Below, one piece after another: positions 37,736 through 47,170 of a stretch of 64,000 bases of DNA. The DNA is from Burkholderiaceae bacterium (GTDB lineage: Bacteria; Pseudomonadota; Gammaproteobacteria; Burkholderiales; Burkholderiaceae_E), in assembly GCA_024637395.1 (NCBI GenBank), contig JAGXFG010000050.1:1-64000 (forward strand), in the 5' to 3' direction. Numbering within the stretch: position 1 is the first letter of the stretch; every line of letters begins with the position of its first letter. The translations under genes and the position numbers were made by a program. The notes beneath the pieces were generated by a model. It saw only the letters and a program-made list of their open reading frames with translations, was not told the origin of the DNA and ran no database searches.

Positions 37736-39762
37736 CCCTGCGCCGCGCCCGCCGGCACCCGATGGCGCCACCAGTGCTGCACGACGAACAAGGCGGTCAG
37801 GGCCAAGCCGATCTCGTCGGTGGCCGGCAGCGCGGCGACCAGCGAGAATGCGGCACCCATTGCGAGCAACCTCTCCCACCATGCGAGCCGCTGCTGGAAG
37901 TGGCCGATGCTCGCCGCCCCCCACAGTCCGATCGCGATCATCGCCTTCATCACGATGTAGACGACGTCCATCGCGCCGCCGTCGCCCTGGAGCATCAGCG
38001 CGGGCGCATAGACCGCCATGAAGGGAATCACAAAACCGGCAATGGCCAGGCGCATCGCCTGCACGCCAATCCGCAATCCGCTCACCTTCGCAATGGGGGA
38101 AGCCGCGAAAGCGGCGAGCGCCACCGGCGGAGTCAGGTCGGCCATGATCCCGAAATAGAACACGAACATGTGCGAAACGATCAGCGGCACGCCCAGCGCC
38201 AGCAGCGCGGGCGCGGCCAGCGAACTGGTGATGATGTAGTTCGGAATCGTGGGAATTCCCATGCCCAGAATCAGACAGACGAGCATGGTGAGCAGCAGGC
38301 TCAGAAACAGACTCTGCTGCCCGAGCGCGATCACGTAGCCGGCGAACAGGGTCGCGATCCCGGTGAGCGTCACCACCCCGATGATGACCCCGACCAGCGC
38401 ACAGGCGATGCCGACCGGCAGCGCGTGGCGTGCGCCGTCCTGCAGCGCCGTGACCATCAACGCGAGCGTCGGACGGCGCCCGCCAAGCAGCAGAGCCGCA
38501 ACCACCAGCACGAAGGCCAGCACGAAGAATATCCCGACGCCATACTTGAAGAAGGTCGAACTGAGCAGCGCCAGCACCACCCAGAATGCCACCCGCAGGG
38601 CGACCGGGCTGCTCGTCCCGGTAATCGCGACCCCGAGGATCAGCAAGCATGTCAACGCCAGCCCGACCATGCCCGAAAAGAGCGGCGTATAACCCGAGAA
38701 CAGCAGATAGACGAGCGCCGCCAGCGGCAGGATCAGGTACCAACGATCACGCACCGCCGTCCAGGGGTTCGGGCAATCCTCTTTCGGGAGACCGGTCAGG
38801 CCGCGCCGGCCGGCCTCCAGATGGACCATCCAGAACACCGTAACGAAATACAGGATGGCCGGAATCAGCGCCGCCTTGACGATCTCGACGTAGGGCACGT
38901 CGATGGTCTCGGCCATGATGAACGCGACCGCGCCCATCACCGGCGGCATGATCTGCCCGCCCATGCTCGAAGTTGCCTCGACGCCACCGGCGAACTCGGC
39001 CCGATAGCCGAAGCGCTTCATCAGCGGAATCGTGAACTGCCCGGTGGTGACCACGTTGGCCACCCCGGAACCGTTGATGGTGCCCATCAGCCCGGACGAA
39101 ATCACCGACACCTTGGCCGGTCCGCCGCGGGTGTGCCCGACGGTACCCATCGCGAAATCGGTGAACAGCCTGATCATCCCGGCCTGTTCAAGAAAGCTGC
39201 CGAACAGGATGAACAGGAAGATGTAGCTCGAGGAGACGTAGGTCGGAATGCCGTAGATGCCTTCGGTGCCGAAAGCAAGTTGATCGACCACTTGCGAGAA
39301 CGCAAAACCGCGGTGGGCAAATTCACCCGGAAGATGGTTGCCGAACAAGGCGTAGGAGACAAAAAGCGCACAGATGAACGGCAGCGCGACTCCCATCACG
39401 CGCCGCGCGCCTTCAAAAACCAGCACGATCGTGATCACGCCGACGATCATGTCGATGGTGGTCGGAGTACCCGCGCGCTCGATCAGGTCGCCCTCGAAGA
39501 TCCAGTGATAGAAGGCCAGCACGAAGCCGAGAATTCCCAGCGCCCACGAGCCAACCCGCAGCGGGGTGCTGGTGCTGCGGGTCGAGCAGAAGATCAGCAG
39601 CAACAGGAAACCGACGTGCACCGCGCGCACGATGCTGCTCGACAGTGGGCTGAACGCCGCCGTGATGATCTGGAAGGTCGAGAACGCGATGGCGGCCCCG
39701 AGAATGAAGCGACTCGATCCCAGGGGTGAATCAAACTCGTCGGGCGCTGCGGTTGCCGGCAT
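37732..39762 (-). CDS. TRAP transporter fused permease (4TM/12TM), TAXI type
   Basis: Integral membrane protein of 676 residues in which the small DctQ-like and large DctM-like TRAP subunits are fused, as in TAXI-dependent systems. The large-subunit marks are PAKVSVISSGLMGTINGSGVANV, EATSSMGGQIMPPVMGAVAF, ILGMGIPTIPNYIITSSLAAP and FYFGIMADLTPPVALAAFAA. It drives sodium- or proton-coupled uptake of a substrate delivered by the TAXI binding protein just upstream. An intrinsic terminator lies between the two genes. Substrate unknown, often a dicarboxylate or amino acid-like acid. Confidence 0.93.
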   Translation of the reverse strand: MPATAAPDEFDSPLGSSRFILGAAIAFSTFQIITAAFSPLSSSIVRAVHVGFLLLLIFCSTRSTSTPLRVGSWALGILGFVLAFYHWIFEGDLIERAGTPTTIDMIVGVITIVLVFEGARRVMGVALPFICALFVSYALFGNHLPGEFAHRGFAFSQVVDQLAFGTEGIYGIPTYVSSSYIFLFILFGSFLEQAGMIRLFTDFAMGTVGHTRGGPAKVSVISSGLMGTINGSGVANVVTTGQFTIPLMKRFGYRAEFAGGVEATSSMGGQIMPPVMGAVAFIMAETIDVPYVEIVKAALIPAILYFVTVFWMVHLEAGRRGLTGLPKEDCPNPWTAVRDRWYLILPLAALVYLLFSGYTPLFSGMVGLALTCLLILGVAITGTSSPVALRVAFWVVLALLSSTFFKYGVGIFFVLAFVLVVAALLLGGRRPTLALMVTALQDGARHALPVGIACALVGVIIGVVTLTGIATLFAGYVIALGQQSLFLSLLLTMLVCLILGMGIPTIPNYIITSSLAAPALLALGVPLIVSHMFVFYFGIMADLTPPVALAAFAASPIAKVSGLRIGVQAMRLAIAGFVIPFMAVYAPALMLQGDGGAMDVVYIVMKAMIAIGLWGAASIGHFQQRLAWWERLLAMGAAFSLVAALPATDEIGLALTALFVVQHWWRHRVPAGAAQG

Positions 39763-39782
39763 GATCTACCCTTCAAATGCGT

Positions 39783-39826
39783 AAAAAACCCGGGCGGCAC
39801 CGAACAACGCTCGGTACCGGCCGGGT
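39783..39826 (-). terminator. Intrinsic terminator between TAXI binding protein and permease
   Basis: On the minus strand ACCCGGCCGGTACCGA pairs, with two mismatches, with TCGGTGCCGCCCGGGT across a seven-base loop and is followed by a run of Ts (39783-39788). It lies 18 bases after the binding-protein stop and about 20 bases before the permease ATG, and should let only part of the transcripts continue. Confidence 0.88.
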
Positions 39827-39843
39827 CAGATTATGAGCGCCGA

Positions 39844-40794
39844 TTACTTGATTGCGCCCACTTCCCGGTAATACTTCTCCGCGCCCGGATGCAGCGGAAT
39901 CGACATCGTCGGGGCGTTCTTGATGTTGATCGCCGCCGCCGCCTTGTGCGCCGCGACCATCGAGTCCAGGTTGGTGAACAGTTGCTTGGTCATCTGGTAG
40001 GCCAGCTCGTTCGACACCCCGGCGTGCGTGGCCAGATAGTTGGGGATGCTCGCCGTCGTCACGTCGGTGGTCTGCCCGTCGTAGGTGTTGGCCGGGATGA
40101 TCCCGGGCTGGTAGGCGGCGTCACCAACCTTGGCAACGATATCGTGAGGGATCGAAACCACCACGATCTTCACCGAAGTGGCGAGGTCGCGGATCGAGGC
40201 GACCCCGAGGCCGGCTGACTGCAGCGTGGCATCAAGCTGACGATTCTTGATCAGCTCGACCGATTCCCCAAACGGCAGGTACTCGACCTTGCTCAAATCG
40301 CTGTAGCTCAGACCGGCAGCCTTGAAGATTGCCCGGGCGTTGACTTCGGTTCCCGACTTGGGCGCACCGACCGAGACCCGCTTGCCCTTGAGGTCAGCCA
40401 GGGTCTTGATGCCCGACTCGGCACTGGCAACGATCTGGATGTAGTTGGAATAGATGGCGGCAATCCCGCGCAATTTCGCGCGCGGCTTGTCGAATCCGAG
40501 GTCGGAATTGCCGGTGTAGGCGCCGCTCACGGTGTCGGCCAGCGCAAAGGCGATCTCGCCGCGAGCGGCCTCGAGCAGGTTGACGTTCTCGACCGAGGCC
40601 TTGGTCGACTGGACGGTCGCCTTGGCGTTGGGAATGTTCTTGTTGTAGATCGTCGCCAAGGCCGTGCCGAGCGGGAAATAGACTCCGCTGGTGCCGCCCG
40701 TGAGGACATTTATGAACTGCTGTTGCGCCTGAGCGGCTGACAACGTCAATACACCGAGCGCCGCGATCGCGACTTTTGCTAACAAGCGTTTCAT
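39844..40794 (-). CDS. TAXI-family TRAP transporter solute-binding protein
   Basis: Periplasmic binding protein of 316 residues with a signal peptide (MKRLLAKVAIAALGVLTLSAAQA). The mature N-terminus QQFINVLTGGTSGVYFPLG carries the TGGTxGxYxPxG motif of the TAXI group; DLKGKRVSVGAPKSGTEVNA and LQSAGLGVASIRDLA follow. The ATG at 40794 is preceded by TTGGAGAAA; another ATG four bases upstream is out of frame. It feeds the fused permease downstream. Confidence 0.92.
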   Translation of the reverse strand: MKRLLAKVAIAALGVLTLSAAQAQQQFINVLTGGTSGVYFPLGTALATIYNKNIPNAKATVQSTKASVENVNLLEAARGEIAFALADTVSGAYTGNSDLGFDKPRAKLRGIAAIYSNYIQIVASAESGIKTLADLKGKRVSVGAPKSGTEVNARAIFKAAGLSYSDLSKVEYLPFGESVELIKNRQLDATLQSAGLGVASIRDLATSVKIVVVSIPHDIVAKVGDAAYQPGIIPANTYDGQTTDVTTASIPNYLATHAGVSNELAYQMTKQLFTNLDSMVAAHKAAAAINIKNAPTMSIPLHPGAEKYYREVGAIK

Positions 40795-40864
40795 CCATTT
40801 CTCCAAGAAATTGTGAACAAAGCGGAGGCCAGTATAGCGAAACACAGCTGCCGGGACAGTGTTT

Positions 40865-41062
40865 TCAGCCCATAAAGGCGATCGCAACCGCTATCGGGCA
40901 GGCCAGGGCAACGGCAATTCCCACTGCCAGGTCCGGCGAAATGCCGCGCCTGATCGGTCGCTGCGTTGTCCATCTGGCGTCGGCATATTGGCGCAAGGGG
41001 ACCCGAAGCGACGGTGAATTGAGCCCTGCGGCGGTCTTGGGGGTGGCGGCGTTTCTGATCAT
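40865..41062 (-). CDS. Small putative membrane protein, 65 residues
   Basis: Begins MIRNAATPKTAAGLN and ends in one hydrophobic segment (LAVGIAVALACPIAVAIAF), so it may be tail-anchored. GGAG lies nine bases before the ATG at 41062. No similarity recognised. It sits upstream of the TAXI gene in the same direction with 70 bases between. The spaces on either side of it show no further gene. Could be a chance frame. Confidence 0.45.
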   Translation of the reverse strand: MIRNAATPKTAAGLNSPSLRVPLRQYADARWTTQRPIRRGISPDLAVGIAVALACPIAVAIAFMG

Positions 41063-41225
41063 GTCATCGTTCTCCAGGTGAGTGGACAAGATGTCACAAT
41101 CGGGGCTCAAGAGATGAGCCCAACTACCGGCGGCGCGCCCGATCAATCCTGCGCTGGCGCAACTACAACGCGAAAAGTATCGCTTCCTGCGGCGCTGATC
41201 CTGAAACCGTCAGCCCTGGCAGGGT

Positions 41226-41444
41226 TCAGTCAGCGAGGCCCAGTTCGCGCATCATCCGACGATCTTCCAGTTCAGCGCGGGCCTCGTGGAGCCGTTTGGC
41301 GTGCTCCGAGGGGGCAATATTGCGATAATCCTCGGGCGAGGACTCGACTCTGCCCTTGCGCATCCGTTCCGCCTGCCGCTTGCTGACCACCGATTTCTGA
41401 TGGGTTGCACTCATCTCCGAACTGGGTTTAGGCGTGGCTTTCAA
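41226..41444 (-). CDS. Small charged hypothetical protein, 72 residues
   Basis: Very polar protein (KSVVSKRQAERMRKGRVESS, EHAKRLHEARAELEDRRMM) with a predicted helical C-terminal half and no membrane segment. The TTG at 41444 has CGGAG six bases upstream; an internal ATG at 41414 is the alternative. Not recognised. It lies alone in the 0.85-kb space between the TAXI gene and the lipoprotein gene, which otherwise holds only the 65-residue frame. Confidence 0.5.
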   Translation of the reverse strand: MKATPKPSSEMSATHQKSVVSKRQAERMRKGRVESSPEDYRNIAPSEHAKRLHEARAELEDRRMMRELGLAD

Positions 41445-41642
41445 TGCGAACTCCGGTTAATTCAGCGAATCGTCCTTTATATCAGATTTTGGCCATCGCG
41501 GCGGGTTGAGCCGCTTTGGCAGCGGTCATGGCTGCCGCCGGGCCCGGCGCCGAGCTGCGGAAATTGGCCCTAAGCCGGTGCCGGACGTCATCCCCGGCTC
41601 ATGAGAGAATTGCCGCAGCAGCAATATCAACGGAGATTCAGC

Positions 41643-42107
41643 ATGAAGCATTCAGCAATTAGCGCAGTGGCAACCATCACGCTCATCGGCGCATTGGCGG
41701 CCGGCTGTGCCGGGCCGGCGGCCACCAGCGGCGTCTATCGGGCGCGCCAGACCGGCAGCGAGCAGATAGTCCGGATGGCGGTCGTCGAAAGCGTTCGCGA
41801 AGTGCTCATCGATCGCGGTGAAACCGGGGTCGGTACCACTGCCGGCGCAATCGTCGGTGGCGTGGCTGGCAGCACCGTCGGCGGCGGTCGCGGATCGGCG
41901 GTCGGCACCGTGCTTGGTGCCGTGGCCGGGGGTCTCGTCGGCCAGTCCGTCGAACGGCAGAACAACCAGGTGCGCGGCCTCGAGATCACCGTCCGGCTAG
42001 AAAACGGCCAGCTGCGCGCCATCACCCAGGAGGCCGACGAACACTTCCGGCCCGGCGATCGGGTGCGGCTGGTCAGCGGCCGCGGCGGCACCAGAGTGAC
42101 GCACTAG
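41643..42107 (+). CDS. Glycine-zipper lipoprotein, SlyB/Pcp-like
   Basis: Outer-membrane-type lipoprotein of 154 residues. The signal ends in the lipobox LAAGC with C22 as the lipidated residue. The mature part has the 17-kDa-antigen / SlyB glycine zipper (TTAGAIVGGVAGSTVGGG and VLGAVAGGLVGQ), followed by a small beta domain (RGLEITVRLENGQLRAITQE) typical of this family. GGAG precedes the ATG. The family stabilises the envelope. The next gene begins three bases after the stop. Confidence 0.88.
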   Translation: MKHSAISAVATITLIGALAAGCAGPAATSGVYRARQTGSEQIVRMAVVESVREVLIDRGETGVGTTAGAIVGGVAGSTVGGGRGSAVGTVLGAVAGGLVGQSVERQNNQVRGLEITVRLENGQLRAITQEADEHFRPGDRVRLVSGRGGTRVTH

Positions 42108-42110
42108 GAC

Positions 42111-43268
42111 ATGGCGGCACCGGAGCTAATTCCAGCTGATTTCATAGTCATTGGCGCCGGCATCGCCGGTGCTTCGATTGCCTACTGGCTGGTGCCCCAC
42201 GGGCGCACGGTGATGCTCGAGCGCGAGTCGCACCCCGGCTATCACACCACCGGGCGCTCGGCGGCCTTCTACCTGACCAGCTACGGCACGCCCCAGATCC
42301 GGCGGCTGACGATGGCCAGCCGGGCCTTCTTCGCGGCCCCGCCGGCCGGATTCACTGAACACCCGGTCATCGGACCGCGGGTCGGGCTGATGCTCGCCGG
42401 GATCGGCCAGGAAGCCCAACTCGACGAAGCCGAGGCGACGGTGCGCTCGGTCTTCCCGGCGGCCCCCCGGCTCGATCGCGCTGCCACCTGTGCGCTGGTG
42501 CCAGTGCTGCGCCCCGAATGCGTCCTGGGCTCGGTGACCCAGCCTGACGGCGGTGACATCGACGTTCACGGCCTGCACCAGGGTTTCCTGCGCGGCGCGC
42601 GCCAAGCCGGTGGCCAGTTGGTCTGCGACGCCGAGGTCACCGCGCTCGAGCGCGACTCCGGCCAATGGCTGGTGCGCACCGGCAGCGGCGCCGCGACGCG
42701 CACCTACCGCGCCCCGGTGGTGATCAACGCCGCGGGTGCCTGGTGCGACCAGATCGGGGCACTGGCCGGGCTGCGTCCGCTCGGTTTACAGCCGATGCGC
42801 CGCTCGGCATTCCTGTTCGCCCCGCCGCCGGGCATTGAAGTCGGCAGCTGGCCGCTGACTATCGCGACCGACCACAGCTGCTACTTCAAGCCGGATGCCG
42901 GGCTGATACTGGCCAGTCCAGCCAATGCCGACCCGGTCGAACCCCAAGACGTTCAACCCGAGGAATTCGACATCGCACTCGGCATCCAGCGGATCGAAGC
43001 GCTCACCACGATGAAGATCAGGCGCCCGACCAAGACCTGGGCCGGATTGCGCTCCTTCGTTCCCGATGGCGACCTGGCTGGCGGATTCGATCCCGATGCC
43101 CCCGGCTTCTTCTGGCTCGCCGGACAGGGGGGCTATGGAGTCCAGACCTCGCCAGCCGCCGGGGCGGCCTGCGCGGCGCTTGCCCGCGGGGTCCCGTTGC
43201 CGGGTTCGGTAGCGGAATTCGGACTGACCGCCGACATGCTCTCCCCGGCCCGACTGCGCACCGCCTGA
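42111..43268 (+). CDS. dauA: D-arginine dehydrogenase DauA-like FAD oxidoreductase
   Basis: DAO-family flavoenzyme of 385 residues that oxidatively deaminates D-amino acids, best basic ones. FAD-binding motif DFIVIGAGIAGASIAYWL; the DauA landmarks are HPGYHTTGRSAAFYLTSYGTP, RPLGLQPMRRSAFLFAPPPG, SPANADPVEPQDVQPEEFDIA and TWAGLRSFVPDGDLAGGFDP, which I recognise from the Pseudomonas enzyme. Starts three bases after the lipoprotein gene, so probably co-transcribed. The usual partner DauB (which restores L-arginine from the oxoacid) is not adjacent. A broader D-amino acid dehydrogenase is possible. Confidence 0.85.
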   Translation: MAAPELIPADFIVIGAGIAGASIAYWLVPHGRTVMLERESHPGYHTTGRSAAFYLTSYGTPQIRRLTMASRAFFAAPPAGFTEHPVIGPRVGLMLAGIGQEAQLDEAEATVRSVFPAAPRLDRAATCALVPVLRPECVLGSVTQPDGGDIDVHGLHQGFLRGARQAGGQLVCDAEVTALERDSGQWLVRTGSGAATRTYRAPVVINAAGAWCDQIGALAGLRPLGLQPMRRSAFLFAPPPGIEVGSWPLTIATDHSCYFKPDAGLILASPANADPVEPQDVQPEEFDIALGIQRIEALTTMKIRRPTKTWAGLRSFVPDGDLAGGFDPDAPGFFWLAGQGGYGVQTSPAAGAACAALARGVPLPGSVAEFGLTADMLSPARLRTA

Positions 43269-43282
43269 GCCAGCGGTGCAAG

Positions 43283-43303
43283 CTGACGGTCAACCACCGT
43301 CAG
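43283..43303. terminator. Hairpin between convergent dauA and DUF2863 genes
   Basis: CTGACGGT pairs perfectly with ACCGTCAG around a five-base loop, at the junction of two converging genes; the second arm overlaps the DUF2863 stop codon. No T-tract on either strand, so termination is only presumed. Confidence 0.4.
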
Positions 43304-44505
43304 TGAAAGTGGGCTGACTCCGGCTCGATGTCGGCCGGCATCTCGGCATGGACCACTTCGCCCTTGCCGTTGGGAAAGAGCGGCGCACCGCAATCTTCAC
43401 AATAGTCGGGTTCGGTCATCTCCGGCCAGAGTCGGACATCGGTAACGCCGGCTTCACGCAGTGTTTCGCGAATTTTCTCGATCGGCGGCGAGTCGTCGCT
43501 CTCGCCTTCGGCGCCGAGCAGCGGCCAGACCATCCCCTGGACCACTTCTTCCTCGTCATCGACCGACAGTCCGATCCGGTACTCGTCGACCCGCTCTTCG
43601 CCGAACGCGGCCACGGTCGCCCGGATTTCACTGGGCTCGATATTGAGAGCATGAATCAGGAAATGAACCGCGGCCCGAATCGCGAATGGCCGCACCCTGC
43701 GGTCTGATTCGCGCATGTTGATGTGGTAGGCATCCGGCAGCAGGCACTCGAAACCGCAACCCTGGAGCAGCGGTTCGAGATTGGGCCGCCCCTGCGCAAT
43801 CCACTGCTCGAGACTCTGGACCCGGCTGGCGTAGTTCTTCGCGTCGAGGTCCTGCCAGCGAAACACCGGGGCTCCTACCGGCACCGCCACCGCCCCGATC
43901 AGGAAACGGGCGTCAGCGAGCATGTCGGCCGTTTCCGGAAAGGATTTCGAGTCGCTGCGCACCGGGGCACCGACGATCGCCGCATTGCCCAGGCGCCGGC
44001 ACAGCTTGCGCAACTCGCAAAAATCGCGCGGGAACTGATCGATGCTGTAGAGCGCCGGCACCATCGCCAAGCGGGCACCGTCGACCATGATCTGGGCCTG
44101 CAGATGGGCCGCTATGGCGCGGGCATCAGCGGCCGGGATCGGCCCGGTGGGAATCCGGAAGCGGGTCCACGCGACCACCGGCACAGTCACCAGCAACACC
44201 TGCCAGGCGCGACCGTCGACCTCCAGCACCATCGATTCGGCTGCCTCCTCGACCACTTCGACGAGCGCGCCGTAGGCCTCCGAGTCGGTCTTGGTCAGGC
44301 GCTCGAGCGCATCGTAGATCGAGCGCGGATGGCCGCCATCGAGCAGACGTTCGACGCGAGCGGCGAGGCTCTGTTCCCAATAACTGTCCTCGACCCTGCT
44401 GCCCGAATTGGCCAGGCCGAGTGCCGCCGCCACCATCCGCTCAGCATCTGGAGAGAGGTGCGGCTTGCGTTCGCCGCGGGCGTGCTGATGGCGAGATTCC
44501 TTCAT
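43300..44505 (-). CDS. DUF2863 family protein
   Basis: Soluble protein of 401 residues matching the betaproteobacterial DUF2863 pattern: LSPDAERMVAAALGLANSGSRVED near the N-terminus, SMVLEVDGRAWQVLLVTVPVVAW and LQGCGFECLLPDAYHINMRESDRR in the middle, and a C-terminal CEDCGAPLFPNGKGEVVHAEMP with two cysteines that may bind zinc. Function unknown. It lies 47 bases after dnaQ in the same direction and is convergent with dauA. Confidence 0.85.
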   Translation of the reverse strand: MKESRHQHARGERKPHLSPDAERMVAAALGLANSGSRVEDSYWEQSLAARVERLLDGGHPRSIYDALERLTKTDSEAYGALVEVVEEAAESMVLEVDGRAWQVLLVTVPVVAWTRFRIPTGPIPAADARAIAAHLQAQIMVDGARLAMVPALYSIDQFPRDFCELRKLCRRLGNAAIVGAPVRSDSKSFPETADMLADARFLIGAVAVPVGAPVFRWQDLDAKNYASRVQSLEQWIAQGRPNLEPLLQGCGFECLLPDAYHINMRESDRRVRPFAIRAAVHFLIHALNIEPSEIRATVAAFGEERVDEYRIGLSVDDEEEVVQGMVWPLLGAEGESDDSPPIEKIRETLREAGVTDVRLWPEMTEPDYCEDCGAPLFPNGKGEVVHAEMPADIEPESAHFH

Positions 44506-44552
44506 TTCTTATCCGATGGGTAATTGATTATTTTAGCCGTTACCCGCGCTCT

Positions 44553-45272
44553 TTACTCGACCGCGTCAGGCTCCTGCCAGACCGCCGGCGCCCGCCGCTC
44601 GGCTTCGATGCCTGCCAGCAATTGCTCGTGCGCCGCGCATTCCTCGGCATTGGCCGAGATCCGGCGCAGGCGCGGCGGCCATTCGTCGCCCGGCTTGCGG
44701 GCGGCTGATTCACCTCCGTCCTCGGCGGCAAGCATCTCGAGGCTCTCCTGCCCACGGGTCATGGCGAGGAACACGTCGGCCAGCAACTCCGCGTCCAGCA
44801 AGGCGCCATGCAGCGTCCGCCGGGCGTTGGAAACGCCGTAGCGGTCGCACAGGGCATCGAGCGAATTGCGCTTGCCGGGGTGCAGCGAGCGTGCCAGTGC
44901 GAGCGTGTCGAGGACCCCCTCGCACGACCCGACGAATGCCGGCTTGCCGATGCGTTCGAGTTCGGCGTCGAGAAAGCCGAGATCGAACGGCGCGTTGTGA
45001 ATCAGCACCTCGGCGCCAGCGACGAAATCGAGGATGCGCTCGGCGACATCGGCAAAGCGCGGCTCGCTCTCGAGCCGTTCGCGGCTCAGCCCATGGATCT
45101 CCTGGGCTCGAGCCTCGACATCGCGCTCGGGATTCAGGTACTGGTGCAGCGTTCGTCCCGACAGCCGCCGGTTGACGATCTCGACGCAGCCGATTTCGAC
45201 GATCCGGTGACCGTCGTTGGCATACAGTCCGGTTGTCTCGGTATCGAGCACCACCTGGCGCACCGTGCTCAT
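44553..45272 (-). CDS. dnaQ: DNA polymerase III epsilon subunit DnaQ
   Basis: Proofreading 3'-5' exonuclease, 239 residues. DEDDh site: D10 and E12 in VVLDTETTG, the aspartate in HNAPFDLGFLDAEL, and the histidine and aspartate in LHGALLDAELLADVFLAMT. The C-terminal tail (about 60 residues) should bind the alpha subunit. The ATG at 45272 follows AGGGA. In related genomes rnhA lies directly before it; here an aminotransferase gene on the other strand is inserted. Confidence 0.96.
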   Translation of the reverse strand: MSTVRQVVLDTETTGLYANDGHRIVEIGCVEIVNRRLSGRTLHQYLNPERDVEARAQEIHGLSRERLESEPRFADVAERILDFVAGAEVLIHNAPFDLGFLDAELERIGKPAFVGSCEGVLDTLALARSLHPGKRNSLDALCDRYGVSNARRTLHGALLDAELLADVFLAMTRGQESLEMLAAEDGGESAARKPGDEWPPRLRRISANAEECAAHEQLLAGIEAERRAPAVWQEPDAVE

Positions 45273-45390
45273 TGCTGTCCCTCGCGATTCGAATTGCGGT
45301 GCTGCAATCTAGCATAGCGAACCGCGTGTGGTTGCCCGGGCGGCAAACGGCTAACATTCCGCTCTCCAACCACGCGACACCACGCTCACG

Positions 45391-46593
45391 ATGAACAGCC
45401 CGCGCATTACCCCGACGCTTAGAGAATCGATCCGCACCCTCGGCGCATCAAGAATCCGCGAAGTCGCCAACGCGGCGATCGGGCGAGAAGGGGTGCTGCC
45501 GTTCTGGTTCGGCGAGCCCGATGCGGTCACCCCCGACTTCATCCGCGCGGCGGCAGTGGCAGCGCTGGGCGCGGGCGACACTTTCTACCATCACAACCTC
45601 GGCATATTGCCGCTGCGCGAGGCCCTGGCCGGATATCTGGCGATGCGCCATCCGCCCGTCGATGTTTCCCGGCTCGCGATCACCAGTTCGGGAGTCAACG
45701 CACTGATGATCGCGGCGCAGGCCCTGTTCGGGCCCGGCGATCGGGTGGTCGCGGTGGTTCCGCTCTGGCCCAACGTCACCGAAATTCCGCGCATTCTGGG
45801 CGCCGAAGTCGAGCGTGTGGCGCTCGAGTTCGACCCCGCTTCGGGACTCTGGAAACTCGACCTGCAACGGCTGCTCGACGCCCTCACCCCTGGCACCAGG
45901 GCGGTGATCGTCAACTCACCGAATAACCCTACCGGCTGGGTCATGAACCGCGACGACCAGAAGGCACTGCTCGAGCATTGCCGCGGCCGCGGGATCTGGG
46001 TGATCTCCGACGAAGCCTACGAGCGGCTGGTTTTCGACGGCAGCACGCAGGCGCCTTCGCTGCTCGACATCGCCGACCCGCAAGACCTGCTGATGGTCGC
46101 CAACACCTTCTCGAAGGCCTGGCAGATGACCGGCTGGCGACTGGGATGGCTGGTCGCGCCAGCCGCCACCGTGCCCGACCTGGGCAAACTGATCGAATAC
46201 AACACCTCGTGCGCTCCCGGCTTCATCCAGCAGGCGGCGCTGGTCGGGATGCGCGACGGCGAAGAGTCGGTGCGCGCTTTCGTGGCCCAGTTGGCGCAGC
46301 GCCGCGATGCGCTGGTGAGCGCCCTCAGTGCCATCGAGGGAGTGGAAGTCGGTCCTCCCCCGGGGGCCATGTACCTCTTCTTCCGGCTCGCCGGCGAGCG
46401 CGACAGTCTCGGGCTGGCCAAGCGCCTGGTTGCCGAAGCCGGACTCGGCCTGGCGCCGGGCAGCGCCTTCGGGCCCGAAGGCGAGGGATTCCTGCGCTGG
46501 TGCTTCGCGCGCCCGGTAGAACAACTGGAGGATGGCGCCGGGCGGCTGCGCCGCTTCCTAGCGGGCGGCGCCGCCCGCTCCGGGGGCGATTGA
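45391..46593 (+). CDS. Class I/II PLP aminotransferase
   Basis: Fold-type I aminotransferase of 400 residues. PLP lysine is in [18 protein letters not shown]; other motifs are [24 protein letters not shown] and the C-terminal RWCFARP arginine that binds the substrate carboxylate. N-terminal [15 protein letters not shown] is like other aspartate/aromatic or alanine-type aminotransferases. Specific substrate unknown. It is oriented against both neighbours, dnaQ and rnhA, and its last 36 bases overlap the rnhA 3' end. Confidence 0.85.
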   Translation: MNSPRITPTLRESIRTLGASRIREVANAAIGREGVLPFWFGEPDAVTPDFIRAAAVAALGAGDTFYHHNLGILPLREALAGYLAMRHPPVDVSRLAITSSGVNALMIAAQALFGPGDRVVAVVPLWPNVTEIPRILGAEVERVALEFDPASGLWKLDLQRLLDALTPGTRAVIVNSPNNPTGWVMNRDDQKALLEHCRGRGIWVISDEAYERLVFDGSTQAPSLLDIADPQDLLMVANTFSKAWQMTGWRLGWLVAPAATVPDLGKLIEYNTSCAPGFIQQAALVGMRDGEESVRAFVAQLAQRRDALVSALSAIEGVEVGPPPGAMYLFFRLAGERDSLGLAKRLVAEAGLGLAPGSAFGPEGEGFLRWCFARPVEQLEDGAGRLRRFLAGGAARSGGD

Positions 46594-47019
46594 CTCGACG
46601 CCGAGATTGGCCAACTGGTCGGCGCGCTCGTTCTCCGGGTGTCCGGAATGGCCACGAACCCAGTGCCAGCTGAGATCGTGCTGGGCGAGCAACGGTTCCA
46701 GTTCCTGCCAGAGATCGAGGTTGCGCACCGGTTGGCGACTGGCAGTGCGCCAGCCGCGCGCCTTCCAGCCGGCCAGCCACTCGGTGACGCCCTTTTGCAC
46801 ATACTGCGAATCGGTGTGGATCCGTGCCCGGCTGCGCCGCTTGAGCGCCTGGAGTGCGCGAATGACCGCAGTCAATTCCATGCGGTTGTTGGTGGTATCG
46901 GGTGCGCCACCGAAAAGTTCCTTCTCATGGATGCCGGAACGCAACAGCGCACCCCACCCGCCCGGGCCGGGGTTTCCCTTGCACGCACCATCGGTGTAGA
47001 TTTCGACCGTATTGGCCAT
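46558..47019 (-). CDS. rnhA: Ribonuclease HI RnhA
   Basis: Degrades RNA in RNA-DNA hybrids; 153 residues. All four catalytic acids keep the E. coli numbering: D10 ([17 protein letters not shown]), E48 ([13 protein letters not shown]), D70 ([20 protein letters not shown]) and D134 ([10 protein letters not shown]). Its end overlaps the convergent aminotransferase by 36 bases. Confidence 0.97.
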   Translation of the reverse strand: MANTVEIYTDGACKGNPGPGGWGALLRSGIHEKELFGGAPDTTNNRMELTAVIRALQALKRRSRARIHTDSQYVQKGVTEWLAGWKARGWRTASRQPVRNLDLWQELEPLLAQHDLSWHWVRGHSGHPENERADQLANLGVESIAPGAGGAAR

Positions 47020-47170
47020 CGACGCGGTTTTTAAACTTCCATTAAGGCTGTTCGCGATCGCCGGCTACGGGCCCGCGGCACGAGAATCGACAGTCGATCC
47101 CGCCAGCAAGGCTTGCGGCTCGACCGGTGCCACGGGATTCTACCCTCGCCGCTGAGGAGGATTTCCCGAA

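Noticed and set aside
37762-39729. Plus-strand open frame of 655 codons opposite the TRAP permease
   Set aside because: His/Arg/Asp-rich shadow of a membrane protein gene; no motifs.
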